Shown: piece by piece, positions 8,204 to 16,922 of the stretch
Layout: every line of letters begins with the position of its first letter
Position numbering within the stretch: position 1 is the stretch's first letter
NCBI RefSeq assembly: GCF_020554865.1
Contig: NZ_JAJCIC010000001.1
Coordinates: 186,001-250,000 of the forward strand
Length of the DNA: 64,000 nucleotides
Direction of reading: 5' to 3'
Origin: Lacrimispora sp. 210928-DFI.3.58
GTDB lineage: Bacteria; Bacillota; Clostridia; Lachnospirales; Lachnospiraceae
Notes under the pieces: generated by a model
Databases searched by the model: none
Seen by the model: the letters and a program-made list of their open reading frames with translations, nothing else
Told to the model about the DNA's origin: nothing
Made by a program: the position numbers and the translations under genes

Positions 8204-9225
8204 AGCAAGAAGAAATTGTATTCTGTAAAGGCGGGGGATGTACTGCAAAGCTGGGGCCCGGAGCCCTGGCACGGGTGCTGGATAAGCTTCCAAAGGTGAA
8301 GGATCCCAATCTTCTGATCGGGTATGAGGGCTCGGACGATGCCGCAGTGTACCGCCTTGGCCCGGATCTGGCCATTGTCCAGACATTGGATTTCTTTCCG
8401 CCTATGGTGGAGGATCCCTATACCTTTGGGCAGATCGCAGCAGCCAATGCCCTAAGCGATATCTACGCCATGGGCGGGGACGTGAAGACTGCCTTAAATA
8501 TCGTGTGCTTCCCGGAGGCTATGGATCTGAATATCCTGGGCAAGATCCTGCTGGGGGGAAGTGAAAAGGTGCATGAAGCAGGAGGCGTCCTGGCAGGAGG
8601 ACACTCCATCGCGGATTCCGATGTCAAGTATGGGCTCTCTGTCACAGGGACGATCCATCCGGATCACGTGTTTGCCAACAGCGGATGCAGGGAGGGGGAT
8701 GCCCTTATCCTGACAAAGCCTCTGGGAGTGGGCATTGTCTGCACAGCTTCCAGGATGAAGGCAGCCTCAAAGGAGGCCATGGATCTGGCTGTGAAGTCCA
8801 TGACAACATTGAACAAATATGCCTCTGAGATCGTGCGTAAATACAGGGTCCATGGATGTACCGATGTGACGGGCTTCGGCTTTTTGGTCCACCTGTGTGA
8901 GATGCTGGAGGAGAATTACAGCGCTGTCATTTACAAGGACTCCATCCCCTTCATACCGGAGTGCCCTGACTATGTGGAGGAGTTCTACCTGACAGCTGCC
9001 GGGCAGAGGAACCGCAACCATGTAGAGGCGAAGGTGGAGTTTGTGGACTGCAGCTTTGCCTTGGAGGAGATCCTGTACGATGCACAGACCTCAGGCGGGC
9101 TTCTGGTGTCCATGGACAAGGAGGACGCAAAAAAGGCCATAGAGGAGCTGAAGGCTCTGGGACTTCCCTGTGCCATTGTGGGAGAGGTGACAGCGAAGAG
9201 GGAAAAGGCTGTGACAGTGAGATAA
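8200..9225 (+). CDS. selD: Selenide, water dikinase
   Basis: Makes selenophosphate from selenide and ATP, the donor for selenocysteine, selenouridine and labile selenium in SDMH enzymes. The 341-aa protein has the N-terminal active-site motif GGGCTAK (catalytic Cys and Lys in CTAK); Cys here is not a selenocysteine codon. An AIR-synthase fold follows, with [11 protein letters not shown] and [12 protein letters not shown] place the start at GTG 8200, which overlaps the modE-like stop and has AAGGAGGA 7 nt upstream; an ATG at 8170 would lie inside the previous gene. Confidence 0.95.
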   Translation: MKQEEIVFCKGGGCTAKLGPGALARVLDKLPKVKDPNLLIGYEGSDDAAVYRLGPDLAIVQTLDFFPPMVEDPYTFGQIAAANALSDIYAMGGDVKTALNIVCFPEAMDLNILGKILLGGSEKVHEAGGVLAGGHSIADSDVKYGLSVTGTIHPDHVFANSGCREGDALILTKPLGVGIVCTASRMKAASKEAMDLAVKSMTTLNKYASEIVRKYRVHGCTDVTGFGFLVHLCEMLEENYSAVIYKDSIPFIPECPDYVEEFYLTAAGQRNRNHVEAKVEFVDCSFALEEILYDAQTSGGLLVSMDKEDAKKAIEELKALGLPCAIVGEVTAKREKAVTVR

Positions 9226-9266
9226 CGGAAGGTTTGCCGCATGAGGGTTTGGAAAGGAGAATTGAT

Positions 9267-9926
9267 ATGATGAAATTAGATGAGAGAGGAAAGCAGTGTC
9301 CGCTTCCGGTAATTGATGCAAAGAAGGCTCTGGAGGCATGTGCTCCCGGCGAGATCGTGGAGGTCACAGTGGACAATGAGATCGCGGTTCAGAATTTAAG
9401 CAAGCTGGCTTCCCATAAGGGGCTTGCATCCAGGTTTGAAAAGGTGGGAGACAGAGAATTTGTGGTGTCCATTGAGGCAGGAGAGAAAAACGTGGCAAAG
9501 ACTGGCAATTCGGCAGATGGAGCCAGTGCTGCAGGGCAGGCGGAGCCTTCCTCAGAGGATGAGGTTTCCTGCCAGCCCGACAGCCGCAGGCGCGGTATGG
9601 TGGCAGTGATCTCCTCCAATCAGATGGGGCAGGGGGACGAAGCTCTGGGAAAGCTTCTCATGAAGGGCTTTGTGTATGCCCTTACTCAGCAGGATGTGCT
9701 GCCTGAGACCGTACTTTTATACAACAGCGGAGCATTTCTCTCCTGTGAGGGTTCTGAAAATCTGGAGGATCTAAAAAACCTGGAGGCTCAGGGAACAGAG
9801 ATCCTGACCTGCGGCACCTGCTTAAACCACTATGGACTGGGAGATAAGTTAAAGGTGGGCAGTGTCACCAACATGTATGACATTGTAGAGCGTATGACAG
9901 GCGCAAAGCTTTTGGTGCGCCCATAG
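9267..9926 (+). CDS. yedF: Selenium metabolism protein YedF
   Basis: 219-aa two-domain protein. Residues 1-70 are TusA-like with GKQCPLPVIDAKKAL; after an acidic, Ser/Glu-rich linker (about 75-110) a DsrE-like domain contains CGTCLNHYGL (about residue 180). YedF co-occurs with SelD and is thought to deliver selenium. Tandem ATGs at 9267 and 9270 follow AAAGGAGA. Adjacent to selD and yqeB. Confidence 0.88.
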   Translation: MMKLDERGKQCPLPVIDAKKALEACAPGEIVEVTVDNEIAVQNLSKLASHKGLASRFEKVGDREFVVSIEAGEKNVAKTGNSADGASAAGQAEPSSEDEVSCQPDSRRRGMVAVISSNQMGQGDEALGKLLMKGFVYALTQQDVLPETVLLYNSGAFLSCEGSENLEDLKNLEAQGTEILTCGTCLNHYGLGDKLKVGSVTNMYDIVERMTGAKLLVRP

Positions 9927-9987
9927 GAAGTCAGGAATAAAGCCCGGCAGTTACCGTTCACAGCAGGGCTATGAAAGGATAGGAACA

Positions 9988-10812
9988 ATGGACAGGAAAG
10001 AACAGCTGATCATCGTAAGGGGGGCAGGGGATATTGCCACCGGGACCATCCACAGGCTATGGCGCTGCGGTTATCCGGTGCTTGCGCTGGAGACAGGCTT
10101 CCCATCAGCGATCCGCCGCCAGGTGGCATTTTCCGAGGCAATCTATGACGGCTCCAGCGAGGTGGAGGGCGTTGTCTGCCTCAAGGCCTCAGGCTATGAG
10201 GAGGCCATGGAGCTTATGAAGGAAGGCGTGGTCCCGGTCATGACCGATGAGGATTGTGCCGTATTAAACAAGGTGCGGCCGTGGGCGCTGGTGGATGCCA
10301 TCCTGGCAAAGAAGAACATGGGGACCACAAGGGATATGGCAGACAAGACCATCGGATTGGGACCAGGCTTTACGGCGGGAACGGACGTGGATATTGTCGT
10401 TGAGACAAAAAGGGGACACAACCTGGGGCGCATCATAGGAAATGGAAGCGCCATTCCAAACACAGGAGTCCCTGGGATCATCGGAGGCTACGGGAAGGAG
10501 CGAGTCATGCATTCCCCGGCAAAAGGGATCTTTCTGGGAAAATGCAGGATCGGCGATAAGGTGGAGAAGGACGACACCATCGCAGTGGTAGTTACAGGAC
10601 ATGGCGAGGTTCCCGTAAAGGCAAGCCTTACAGGACTTGTGAGGGGTATCATCAAGGACGGCTACCCCGTGACAGAGGGCCTTAAGATCGCTGACATCGA
10701 TCCCAGAGAATCGGAGTACGCCAACTGCTTTACCATATCAGACAAGGCCAGATGCATTGCAGGCTCCGTGCTGGAGGCCCTGCTGTATCTGGAAATGAAA
10801 CAGGGGTATTAG
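9988..10812 (+). CDS. yqeB: Selenium-dependent molybdenum hydroxylase maturation protein YqeB
   Basis: 274-aa protein of the EF2563/YqeB family, found only with selenium-dependent molybdenum hydroxylases and SelD. IIVRGAGDIATGTIHRL (residues 8-24) is a Rossmann-like nucleotide loop; DKTIGLGPGFTAGTDVD and NTGVPGIIGGYGKERV are family motifs. Predicted to help build or insert the selenium-containing molybdenum cofactor. Its substrate is unknown. The stop is 3 nt before the next gene. Confidence 0.88.
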   Translation: MDRKEQLIIVRGAGDIATGTIHRLWRCGYPVLALETGFPSAIRRQVAFSEAIYDGSSEVEGVVCLKASGYEEAMELMKEGVVPVMTDEDCAVLNKVRPWALVDAILAKKNMGTTRDMADKTIGLGPGFTAGTDVDIVVETKRGHNLGRIIGNGSAIPNTGVPGIIGGYGKERVMHSPAKGIFLGKCRIGDKVEKDDTIAVVVTGHGEVPVKASLTGLVRGIIKDGYPVTEGLKIADIDPRESEYANCFTISDKARCIAGSVLEALLYLEMKQGY

Positions 10813-10815
10813 AAA

Positions 10816-11946
10816 ATGATCTATCTTGATAATGCTGCAACCTCCTATTATAAGCCGGAGGCCGTTGCCCAGGCTGTGGCAGATGCGATCCGGACCATGG
10901 GGAACGGCTCCAGAGGCACCCATCCTGCTGCCCTTCAGAGTTCGCGGATCGTCTTTGAGACAAGGGAGCTGCTGTCAGAGCTTTTTCACGGAGATGGGCT
11001 GGAGCAGGTTGCCTTTACAGCCAATTCCACAGAAAGCCTGAATATTGCCATAAAGGGTGTGATCGGTCCGGGAGACAGGGTCGTGACAACGGTGCTGGAG
11101 CACAACAGCGTCCTGAGGCCCCTGTACGAGCTGGAGAGAGCCGGCACAGAGCTGGTGATCGTGGGATGCCGGGAGGAGACAGGCAGCCTTGACTATGATG
11201 CATTAAAACAGGCTATCATTCCCGGTACAAAGGCAGTTGTCATCACCCATGCCTCCAACCTGACCGGAAATGTAACCGATATCAGGCAGGTAGGGACATG
11301 GTGCAGGGAGGCAGGAGCTTTGCTGATCGTGGATGCCTCCCAGACAGCGGGAGTATTTCCGATCAATATGAAAGAGGATGGAATTGACATCCTGTGCTTT
11401 ACAGGCCATAAGGGCCTAATGGGGCCCCAGGGGACAGGAGGTCTTTGCGTGAGAAGCGGCCTGACTGTCCGTCCGCTGCTGACAGGCGGAAGCGGCATTA
11501 TGACCTACTCCAAAAGCCATCCCCAGGTAATGCCTACAGCCTTGGAGGCGGGCACTTTAAACGGTCACGGGATAGCGGGACTGAGAGCGTCTCTTCTCTA
11601 TATAAAAGAAAAAGGGATCGATGGGCTGCGCAGGCGGGAGCAGGCCCTTATGCGGCGCTTTTACGCTCAGGTGAAGGAGATTCCGGGGATCCGTATTTAT
11701 GGGGACTTTTCACAGGAAGACAGGGCGGCCATTGTGGCCCTGAATATAGGAGATGAGGATTCCGGCCAGGTCAGCGATTATCTGGCCGAAGAGTATGGGA
11801 TCTATACCCGCTCAGGCGGCCATTGCGCTCCTCTGATGCACCAGGCTCTGGGAACAGTGGACCAGGGAGCAGTCAGGTTCAGCTTCTCCCACTTTAATAC
11901 GGAGGAGGAGGCAGACAGAGCGGCACAGGCGCTGCGGGAATATTAA
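10816..11946 (+). CDS. Cysteine desulfurase-like class V aminotransferase
   Basis: 376-aa PLP enzyme of the EF2568 subfamily that accompanies yqeB/yqeC/selD. The PLP lysine is in CFTGHKGLMGPQGTGGL (about residue 203) and the persulfide/perselenide Cys in RSGGHCAPLMHQ (about residue 337). Likely mobilises S or Se from (seleno)cysteine for the hydroxylase cofactor. Nearly abuts yqeB. A bidirectional terminator follows at 12024-12093. Confidence 0.9.
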   Translation: MIYLDNAATSYYKPEAVAQAVADAIRTMGNGSRGTHPAALQSSRIVFETRELLSELFHGDGLEQVAFTANSTESLNIAIKGVIGPGDRVVTTVLEHNSVLRPLYELERAGTELVIVGCREETGSLDYDALKQAIIPGTKAVVITHASNLTGNVTDIRQVGTWCREAGALLIVDASQTAGVFPINMKEDGIDILCFTGHKGLMGPQGTGGLCVRSGLTVRPLLTGGSGIMTYSKSHPQVMPTALEAGTLNGHGIAGLRASLLYIKEKGIDGLRRREQALMRRFYAQVKEIPGIRIYGDFSQEDRAAIVALNIGDEDSGQVSDYLAEEYGIYTRSGGHCAPLMHQALGTVDQGAVRFSFSHFNTEEEADRAAQALREY

Positions 11947-11966
11947 GGCACACAGCGGTCATCTGG

Positions 11967-12022
11967 CCGGTCTGCGTATTTGCTGCTCTGGCCGTAAGAT
12001 AGCCTGGGTCCGCAGGAAAAAT
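11967..12022 (+). repeat. Remnant related to MITE 3 interior
   Basis: GGTCTGCGTATTTGCTGC and CCGTAAGATA line up with the left half of the MITE at 43857-43989 (GGTCTGCGCACTTGCTGC, then CCGTAAGATAAC). The terminal repeats are not intact here. Confidence 0.4.
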
Positions 12023-12023
12023 A

Positions 12024-12093
12024 AAATGCACAGCCTTCAGATCATAGGGACATCTGTTACCGGATATCCATATCATTTGAAGGCTGTGCATTT
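12024..12093. terminator. Bidirectional terminator
   Basis: AAATGCACAGCCTTCA (12024-12039) pairs with TGAAGGCTGTGCATTT (12078-12093). T-rich sequence follows on both strands, so it can end both the selenium operon (+) and the DUF2325 gene (-). Confidence 0.85.
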
Positions 12094-12102
12094 GTTTCTT
12101 TG

Positions 12103-12381
12103 CTAACAGCGGCAGGCCAGGATCTCTGTGAGAGCGGTGCCGCTGCTGGTATGACAGCGGACGATCTCCGTATCAAGACCATTTACCTCGTCTAAGGCGC
12201 ATTTGATCATTTTGTGGGAGACGGTGTTTGTGAACAGCACCAGAAGATCAGGCTTTCCGATCTGCTTGTCAAGGCTGGCACTCATCTGGGTAAAAACCTT
12301 TGCCTTGCATTTATAATTTTTACAGATTTTTTTATACTGGCTCACCATACGGTCATGACCGCCGATAATCACAACGCTCAT
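12103..12381 (-). CDS. DUF2325 family protein
   Basis: 92-aa conserved protein of unknown function. The DUF2325 signature is seen in VVIIGGHDRM at the N-terminus, DLLVLFTNTVSHKM mid-protein and the final SSGTALTEILA. The fold resembles a receiver- or sensor-like alpha/beta unit. The ATG at 12381 follows AAGGAGGA. It converges on the selenium operon and diverges from the MATE operon; a GTTAGTT-AA-AACTAAC palindrome at 12448-12463 lies upstream. Confidence 0.8.
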   Translation of the reverse strand: MSVVIIGGHDRMVSQYKKICKNYKCKAKVFTQMSASLDKQIGKPDLLVLFTNTVSHKMIKCALDEVNGLDTEIVRCHTSSGTALTEILACRC

Positions 12382-12447
12382 TGGGAAATCCTCCTTGTTA
12401 AGACTATGTAAATTATGGTATACTTTGTGAAGTGGATACAGAAATTG

Positions 12448-12463
12448 GTTAGTTAAAACTAAC
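12448..12463. promoter_or_regulatory. Palindromic operator-like site
   Basis: GTTAGTT and AACTAAC flank AA, a 16-bp dyad about 70 bp upstream of the DUF2325 start and 195 bp before the MATE start. It fits a regulator dimer site, but no regulator is assigned. Confidence 0.35.
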
Positions 12464-12530
12464 TTTTCTCTATCATAGCGTATTCTCACAAAATTGTCTA
12501 CCCCTGCAGATGATAAGATTTATCAATAAC

Positions 12531-12604
12531 TGCCCTGTGTCCTGGGAGAGACGACAGCCATTGACCGTAAGGGAGGGCCCTTAAGGATAACGATTCCCGG
12601 GGCA
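12531..12604 (+). other. Possible structured leader of the MATE operon
   Basis: TGCCC (12531-12535) can pair with GGGCA (12600-12604), enclosing AAGGG/CCCTT (about 12569-12583) and a GTC-rich stem. This GC-rich block stands out in an AT-rich intergenic region ahead of an exporter gene. I could not match it to guanidine, PRPP or other known classes. Confidence 0.3.
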
Positions 12605-12657
12605 GACAGTAGGAAGGGAAAGACAATGTGCGGGAAGCAATGAAGGAGGTCTTTTTA

Positions 12658-14007
12658 TTGGAACATTCAGAAAAAACAGTCCTGTTTGAGGAGGCACCCA
12701 TTCCAAAGGCGGTCATGACCCTTGCGGTGCCTACGATCATAAGCTCTCTTGTGATGGTGCTCTACAACCTGGCAGACACCTATTTTGTGGGAATGCTGGG
12801 TAACCCGGTGGAAAATGCAGCCGTTACCCTGGCAGCCCCTGTGCTCCTGGCCTTCAACGCAGTGAACAACCTGTTTGGAGTGGGAAGCTCCAGCATGATG
12901 AGCCGGGCACTGGGGAAAAAGGATCTGGATACGGTGTACAAAAGCTCTGCCTTTGGGTTTTACTGTGCCCTCATCAGCGGAGTCGCATTTTCAGCAGCCT
13001 ATACCGTGTTCAGCCAGTCCCTTCTTGTGATCCTGGGAGCCAGTGAGGAGACGGTGGCTGCCACCAGAGAGTATCTGAAATGGACAGTGACCTGCGGAGC
13101 TGCCCCTGCCATTTTAAATGTAGTCCTGGCCTATCTGGTGAGAGCGGAGGGGGCCTCCCTCCATGCCAGCATTGGGACCATGAGCGGATGCCTGCTGAAT
13201 ATCCTCCTGGATCCGGTATTTATCCTTCCCTGGGGCTTGGATATGGGAGCCGCCGGGGCCGGCCTTGCTACATTTTTGTCCAACTGTGTGGCCTGCCTCT
13301 ACTTTTTCATCCTGCTCTTTGTGCGGAGGGGAAAGACCTGCGTCTGTATCCTGCCCTCCATGTTCCGGTTCCAAAGAGCCATTGCCCTTGGGATCTGCGG
13401 CGTGGGTATTCCGGCGGCCATACAGAATCTTTTGAATGTAACGGGAATGACAGTGCTCAATAACTTTACCTCCTCCTTTGGACCGGATGCAGTGGCGGCT
13501 ATGGGTATTTCCCAGAAGATCAATATGATCCCCATGTACATTGCCCTGGGCTTTTCACAGGGGATCATGCCCCTGGTGAGCTATAATTACGCCAGCGGGG
13601 ACAGAGGGCGCATGAAGGAGACCGTCCTGTTCTCTGTGAAGCTGTCCATCTCTTTTATGGCTGCTGTGGCTGCTGTGTATTATTTCTGTTCCGGCGGACT
13701 GATTTCCCTTTTTATGGAAAATGAAGCGATCATTGCCTACGGAAGCCGTTTCCTCCATGGACTTTGCCTTGCGCTTCCCTTCCTGTGCATGGATTTTCTG
13801 GCAGTGGGTGTGTTCCAGGCCTGCGGAATGGGAAAGAAGTCCCTTGTCTTTGCGCTGCTGCGCAAGATCGTTCTGGAGATACCGGCCCTTGTGATCTTAA
13901 ACAAGCTGTTCCCGCTTTATGGCCTTGCCTATGCACAGCCTGCGGCAGAGGTCATCCTGTCGGCGGCGGCCGTTATGGTGCTGGGGAGAATATTCCGGAC
14001 ACATTGA
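12658..14007 (+). CDS. MATE family exporter 1
   Basis: 449-aa multidrug and toxin extrusion transporter with about 12 membrane spans; it exports cationic drugs or metabolites using Na+ or H+ gradients. Typical segments are VPTIISSLVMVLYNLADTYF at the N-terminus and MGISQKINMIPMYIALGFSQ mid-protein. I choose TTG at 12658 because a full AAGGAGGT (12642-12649) precedes it; the in-frame GTG at 12628 lies upstream of that RBS. It heads the run yqeC-mocA-MATE-glycosidase with 69 nt to yqeC. Confidence 0.88.
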   Translation: MEHSEKTVLFEEAPIPKAVMTLAVPTIISSLVMVLYNLADTYFVGMLGNPVENAAVTLAAPVLLAFNAVNNLFGVGSSSMMSRALGKKDLDTVYKSSAFGFYCALISGVAFSAAYTVFSQSLLVILGASEETVAATREYLKWTVTCGAAPAILNVVLAYLVRAEGASLHASIGTMSGCLLNILLDPVFILPWGLDMGAAGAGLATFLSNCVACLYFFILLFVRRGKTCVCILPSMFRFQRAIALGICGVGIPAAIQNLLNVTGMTVLNNFTSSFGPDAVAAMGISQKINMIPMYIALGFSQGIMPLVSYNYASGDRGRMKETVLFSVKLSISFMAAVAAVYYFCSGGLISLFMENEAIIAYGSRFLHGLCLALPFLCMDFLAVGVFQACGMGKKSLVFALLRKIVLEIPALVILNKLFPLYGLAYAQPAAEVILSAAAVMVLGRIFRTH

Positions 14008-14076
14008 GTTTGGAAGGGTTTTGTGGTAATATGGTTGGAGCGGTGCAGATGAAATGGAAGAAAAGGGGATAGAGGG

Positions 14077-14892
14077 ATGAAGGCCTGCTATTGGAACAGT
14101 GAAGGAAGATGGAGCAGAGGAAATACGCTGTGGGAGGCATTGTCACTGGACAGCCGTATGGGACAAACTCCCTATGTGATCGCATTTTCAGGCGGAGGAG
14201 GAAAGACCTCCCTTATACGGCGCCTTGCCTGGGAGGGCAGGGAACGGGGACTGAAGGTGCTGGTGACTACTACCACCCATATGCAGGTCCCAACACAGTT
14301 TGGCGTGCTGGATGGGCCGGCGGGAGAAGTGGAGGCCATGATCAGAGATCAGAAGATCGCGGTATCCGGTCATCCGGAGGGCAATGGAAAGATCGCATTC
14401 CAGGGCTGGGAGTATTACAGGGACATCAGCCGCCTTGCCCAGCTGGTGCTGGTGGAGGCCGACGGCTCCAAACGCCTGCCAATGAAGGTACCGGGACCGG
14501 GAGAGCCTGTGATCCCGGAGGATACTGCCTTGTCCCTGTGTGTATATGGCCTTTCGGCACTGGGAGGCCGTGGGGAGGATGTGTGCTTCAGGCTCCGGGC
14601 AGCAGAGAACATCATGGAACAATATGGAAGGAAAGACTGGAGAAACGGAGAGCATAGTATAGGAGTCCCCTTATGGCACATCATTCCCCAGGACATGGAA
14701 TGCCTCATGACCCATGGCTTCCTCCTCCCCATGAGAAGAGAGGCCCCGTCCATGGCGGTCATTCCCGTATTCCATCAGGCTGACAGCCCGGAGGCGGAGG
14801 CAGTGGGAAGGCAAATGCTGGAGCGTATGGGGGAGCGCGGAGGCGTGGTATCAGGGCGGCTGAAAGAGGAGCCCTCCTTCCTGTGGTTTTAG
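14077..14892 (+). CDS. yqeC: Selenium cofactor biosynthesis protein YqeC
   Basis: 271-aa P-loop protein of the SDMH-linked YqeC family. The Walker A is FSGGGGKTSLIRRLA (about residues 35-49); VEADGSKRLPMK follows near residue 130. Known only from genomes with yqeB/selD, where it is thought to help make the selenium-containing Mo cofactor. It lies 4 kb downstream of yqeB, between two MATE genes and directly before mocA. Confidence 0.88.
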   Translation: MKACYWNSEGRWSRGNTLWEALSLDSRMGQTPYVIAFSGGGGKTSLIRRLAWEGRERGLKVLVTTTTHMQVPTQFGVLDGPAGEVEAMIRDQKIAVSGHPEGNGKIAFQGWEYYRDISRLAQLVLVEADGSKRLPMKVPGPGEPVIPEDTALSLCVYGLSALGGRGEDVCFRLRAAENIMEQYGRKDWRNGEHSIGVPLWHIIPQDMECLMTHGFLLPMRREAPSMAVIPVFHQADSPEAEAVGRQMLERMGERGGVVSGRLKEEPSFLWF

Positions 14893-14923
14893 AACAAAAA
14901 AGAACAGAAAGCAGCATCAGAAC

Positions 14924-15532
14924 ATGAAATTATCAATGATATACATGGCTTCCGGTTTTGGAAGCCGTTTTGGTGAGAATAAGCTGTTAGTCCCCCTTTT
15001 TGGGAAGCCCCTGTATCTATATGGCCTGGACCATCTGATCCGGGCAGCAGGGCTTTTGATGGAGCGGGGCTGGGAGAAGCCGGAGCTTATTGTGGTATCC
15101 CAATACCGGGAGATATTGGAGGAAGCAGAGAGGCGCTCCCTTCCCGGCATTTTCAATGGCAGGAGCAGTGAAGGGATCACAGCGTCCCTAAAGCTGGGGA
15201 CAGAGGCAGCTTCAGAGGACGCGGAGGGTTATCTCTACTTTGTAGCGGACCAGCCGTTTATGGGCCCGGCCACGCTGGCAGCCTTTGCAGAGGGCTTTTG
15301 CAGAAGCGGCCGTGGGATGGGCTGCGTGTGTGCGGATGGGAGGACCGGGAATCCGTCGGCTTTCCGCTCGGTATACAAGGAAGAGCTTTTGAAGCTTCAG
15401 GGAGATAAGGGCGGAAAGCAGATCATGAGGGCCCATCCCAACGACGTGTGGAAAATGGAGGTTCCCGGCCGGGAGCTTAAGGATATTGACACGCCGGAGG
15501 ATTTTAAGAGCTTCCAGAAAGGAATGGGATAG
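14924..15532 (+). CDS. mocA: MocA-like molybdopterin cytidylyltransferase
   Basis: 202-aa nucleotidyltransferase. MASGFGSRFGENKLLVPLFG (residues 8-27) is the NTP-binding loop and FVADQPFMGP (about residue 105) the metal-binding segment, both diagnostic of the MobA/MocA family. MocA makes the cytosine dinucleotide form of Mo cofactor used by xanthine-dehydrogenase-like hydroxylases, which fits the neighbours yqeC and yqeB. The RBS is weak, so coupling to yqeC 31 nt upstream is likely. Its stop is 4 nt before MATE 2. Confidence 0.85.
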   Translation: MKLSMIYMASGFGSRFGENKLLVPLFGKPLYLYGLDHLIRAAGLLMERGWEKPELIVVSQYREILEEAERRSLPGIFNGRSSEGITASLKLGTEAASEDAEGYLYFVADQPFMGPATLAAFAEGFCRSGRGMGCVCADGRTGNPSAFRSVYKEELLKLQGDKGGKQIMRAHPNDVWKMEVPGRELKDIDTPEDFKSFQKGMG

Positions 15533-15536
15533 ACAT

Positions 15537-16922
15537 ATGAGTACAAAAGAGAACGATTTTTCCACCGGGAGCGTGGTGGGAAATATCTTAAAGCTGGCTG
15601 TGCCGATGACCCTGGCCCAGCTGATCAATGTGCTTTACAATATTGTGGACAGGATCTACATTGGCATGATACCGGAAAATGCCACTCTGTCCCTGACAGG
15701 ATTGGGACTATGCCTTCCCATTATTTCCATTGTCATTGCCTTTGCCAATCTCTTCGGAATGGGCGGTGCGCCCTTATGCTCCATTGAGAGGGGGCGGGGA
15801 AATGAACAGGAGGCGGAAGCGATCATGGGCAATTCCTTTGTCATGATGGTCCTGGTGGGGATCCTGCTCACAATGGCCGGCCTTTTGGTAAAGCGTCCCA
15901 TGCTCTATCTTTTTGGGGCCAGTGACGCTACGATCAGCTACGCAGACGCCTATGTCACCATTTACCTGCTGGGAAATGTGTTTGTCATGACAGGCCTGGG
16001 CATGAACAGCTTCATCAATTCCCAGGGCTTTGGCACTGTGGGAATGATGACGGTCCTGCTGGGCGCTATTGCCAATATTATGCTGGATCCCCTGTTTATC
16101 TTCGTATTCCACATGGGAGTGAAGGGTGCGGCCCTTGCTACCATTTTATCCCAGTTTTTGTCAGCCCTTTGGATCCTGCGTTTCCTGACTGGAAAGAGGA
16201 CCATACTGAAGCTGCGTCCCTCAGCCATGAAGCTGGAGAAAGAACGTATTTTGCGCATCATGGGCCTGGGAATGTCGGGCTTTACCATGTCCATCACCAA
16301 CAGCTCTGTACAGATCATGTACAATGCCATGCTGCAGAAATTCGGCGGCGACCTTTATGTGGGCATCATGACTGTGATCAATTCCGTCCGTGAGGTCATT
16401 TCCATGCCGGTGACAGGCGTCACCAACAGCGCCCAGCCTGTTCTGGGATATAATTACGGCGCAAAGGAGTACGGCAGGGTGAAAACAGGGATCCTGTTCA
16501 TGGCTGCATCCAGCATCCTCTATACGGTGGCTGTCTGGGCCTTTGTCCATCATTTCCCTGAGCCGTTTATCCGCATGTTCAACAGGGAGGGAGACCTGGT
16601 GGAGGCCGGGATCCCCGCTATGCGCGTTTACTTTTTCGGATTTTTCATGATGTCCCTGCAATTTGCCGGACAGTCCGTATTTGTGGGCCTGGGCAAGGCG
16701 AAGAAGGCGGTGTTCTTCTCCATTTTCCGCAAGGTCATCATTGTCATACCTCTTATCATCATCCTGCCCACGCTCTTTGGCCTGGGGACCACAGGGATCC
16801 TCATGGCAGAGCCGATCTCCAACTTTATCGGCGGTGCGGCCTGCTTTGGGACCATGCTGCTTACGATCTGGCCGGAGCTTACCAGGGGAGAAAGGGAGAA
16901 AGAAGAGGAACGCAGAGCATGA
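15537..16922 (+). CDS. MATE family exporter 2
   Basis: 461-aa MATE transporter with about 12 membrane spans (VPMTLAQLINVLYNIVDRIY, then GMGGAPLCSIERGRG and an NSAQPVLGYNYGA motif). This NorM/MepA-like subtype is closer to the MATE at 45839 than to the one at 12658. ATG 15537 begins 4 nt after mocA, and the last 4 bases overlap the next gene (ATGA), so translation is coupled in both directions. Substrate unknown. Confidence 0.9.
   Translation: MSTKENDFSTGSVVGNILKLAVPMTLAQLINVLYNIVDRIYIGMIPENATLSLTGLGLCLPIISIVIAFANLFGMGGAPLCSIERGRGNEQEAEAIMGNSFVMMVLVGILLTMAGLLVKRPMLYLFGASDATISYADAYVTIYLLGNVFVMTGLGMNSFINSQGFGTVGMMTVLLGAIANIMLDPLFIFVFHMGVKGAALATILSQFLSALWILRFLTGKRTILKLRPSAMKLEKERILRIMGLGMSGFTMSITNSSVQIMYNAMLQKFGGDLYVGIMTVINSVREVISMPVTGVTNSAQPVLGYNYGAKEYGRVKTGILFMAASSILYTVAVWAFVHHFPEPFIRMFNREGDLVEAGIPAMRVYFFGFFMMSLQFAGQSVFVGLGKAKKAVFFSIFRKVIIVIPLIIILPTLFGLGTTGILMAEPISNFIGGAACFGTMLLTIWPELTRGEREKEEERRA

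Noticed and set aside
8200..8300. Selenocysteine in SelD
   Set aside because: The active-site codon in GGGCTAK is TGT (Cys), not an in-frame TGA, and no SECIS-like hairpin need be invoked.
9950..9971. Solo MITE end (GTTACCGTTCACAGCAGG) before yqeB
   Set aside because: It resembles the MITE terminus but has no partner end and no target duplication.
12531..12604. Guanidine-I (ykkC) riboswitch before the MATE gene
   Set aside because: The hallmark blocks CTAGGGTTCCG and ACTGGTCCGAGAGA are absent; only a generic GC-rich fold remains.
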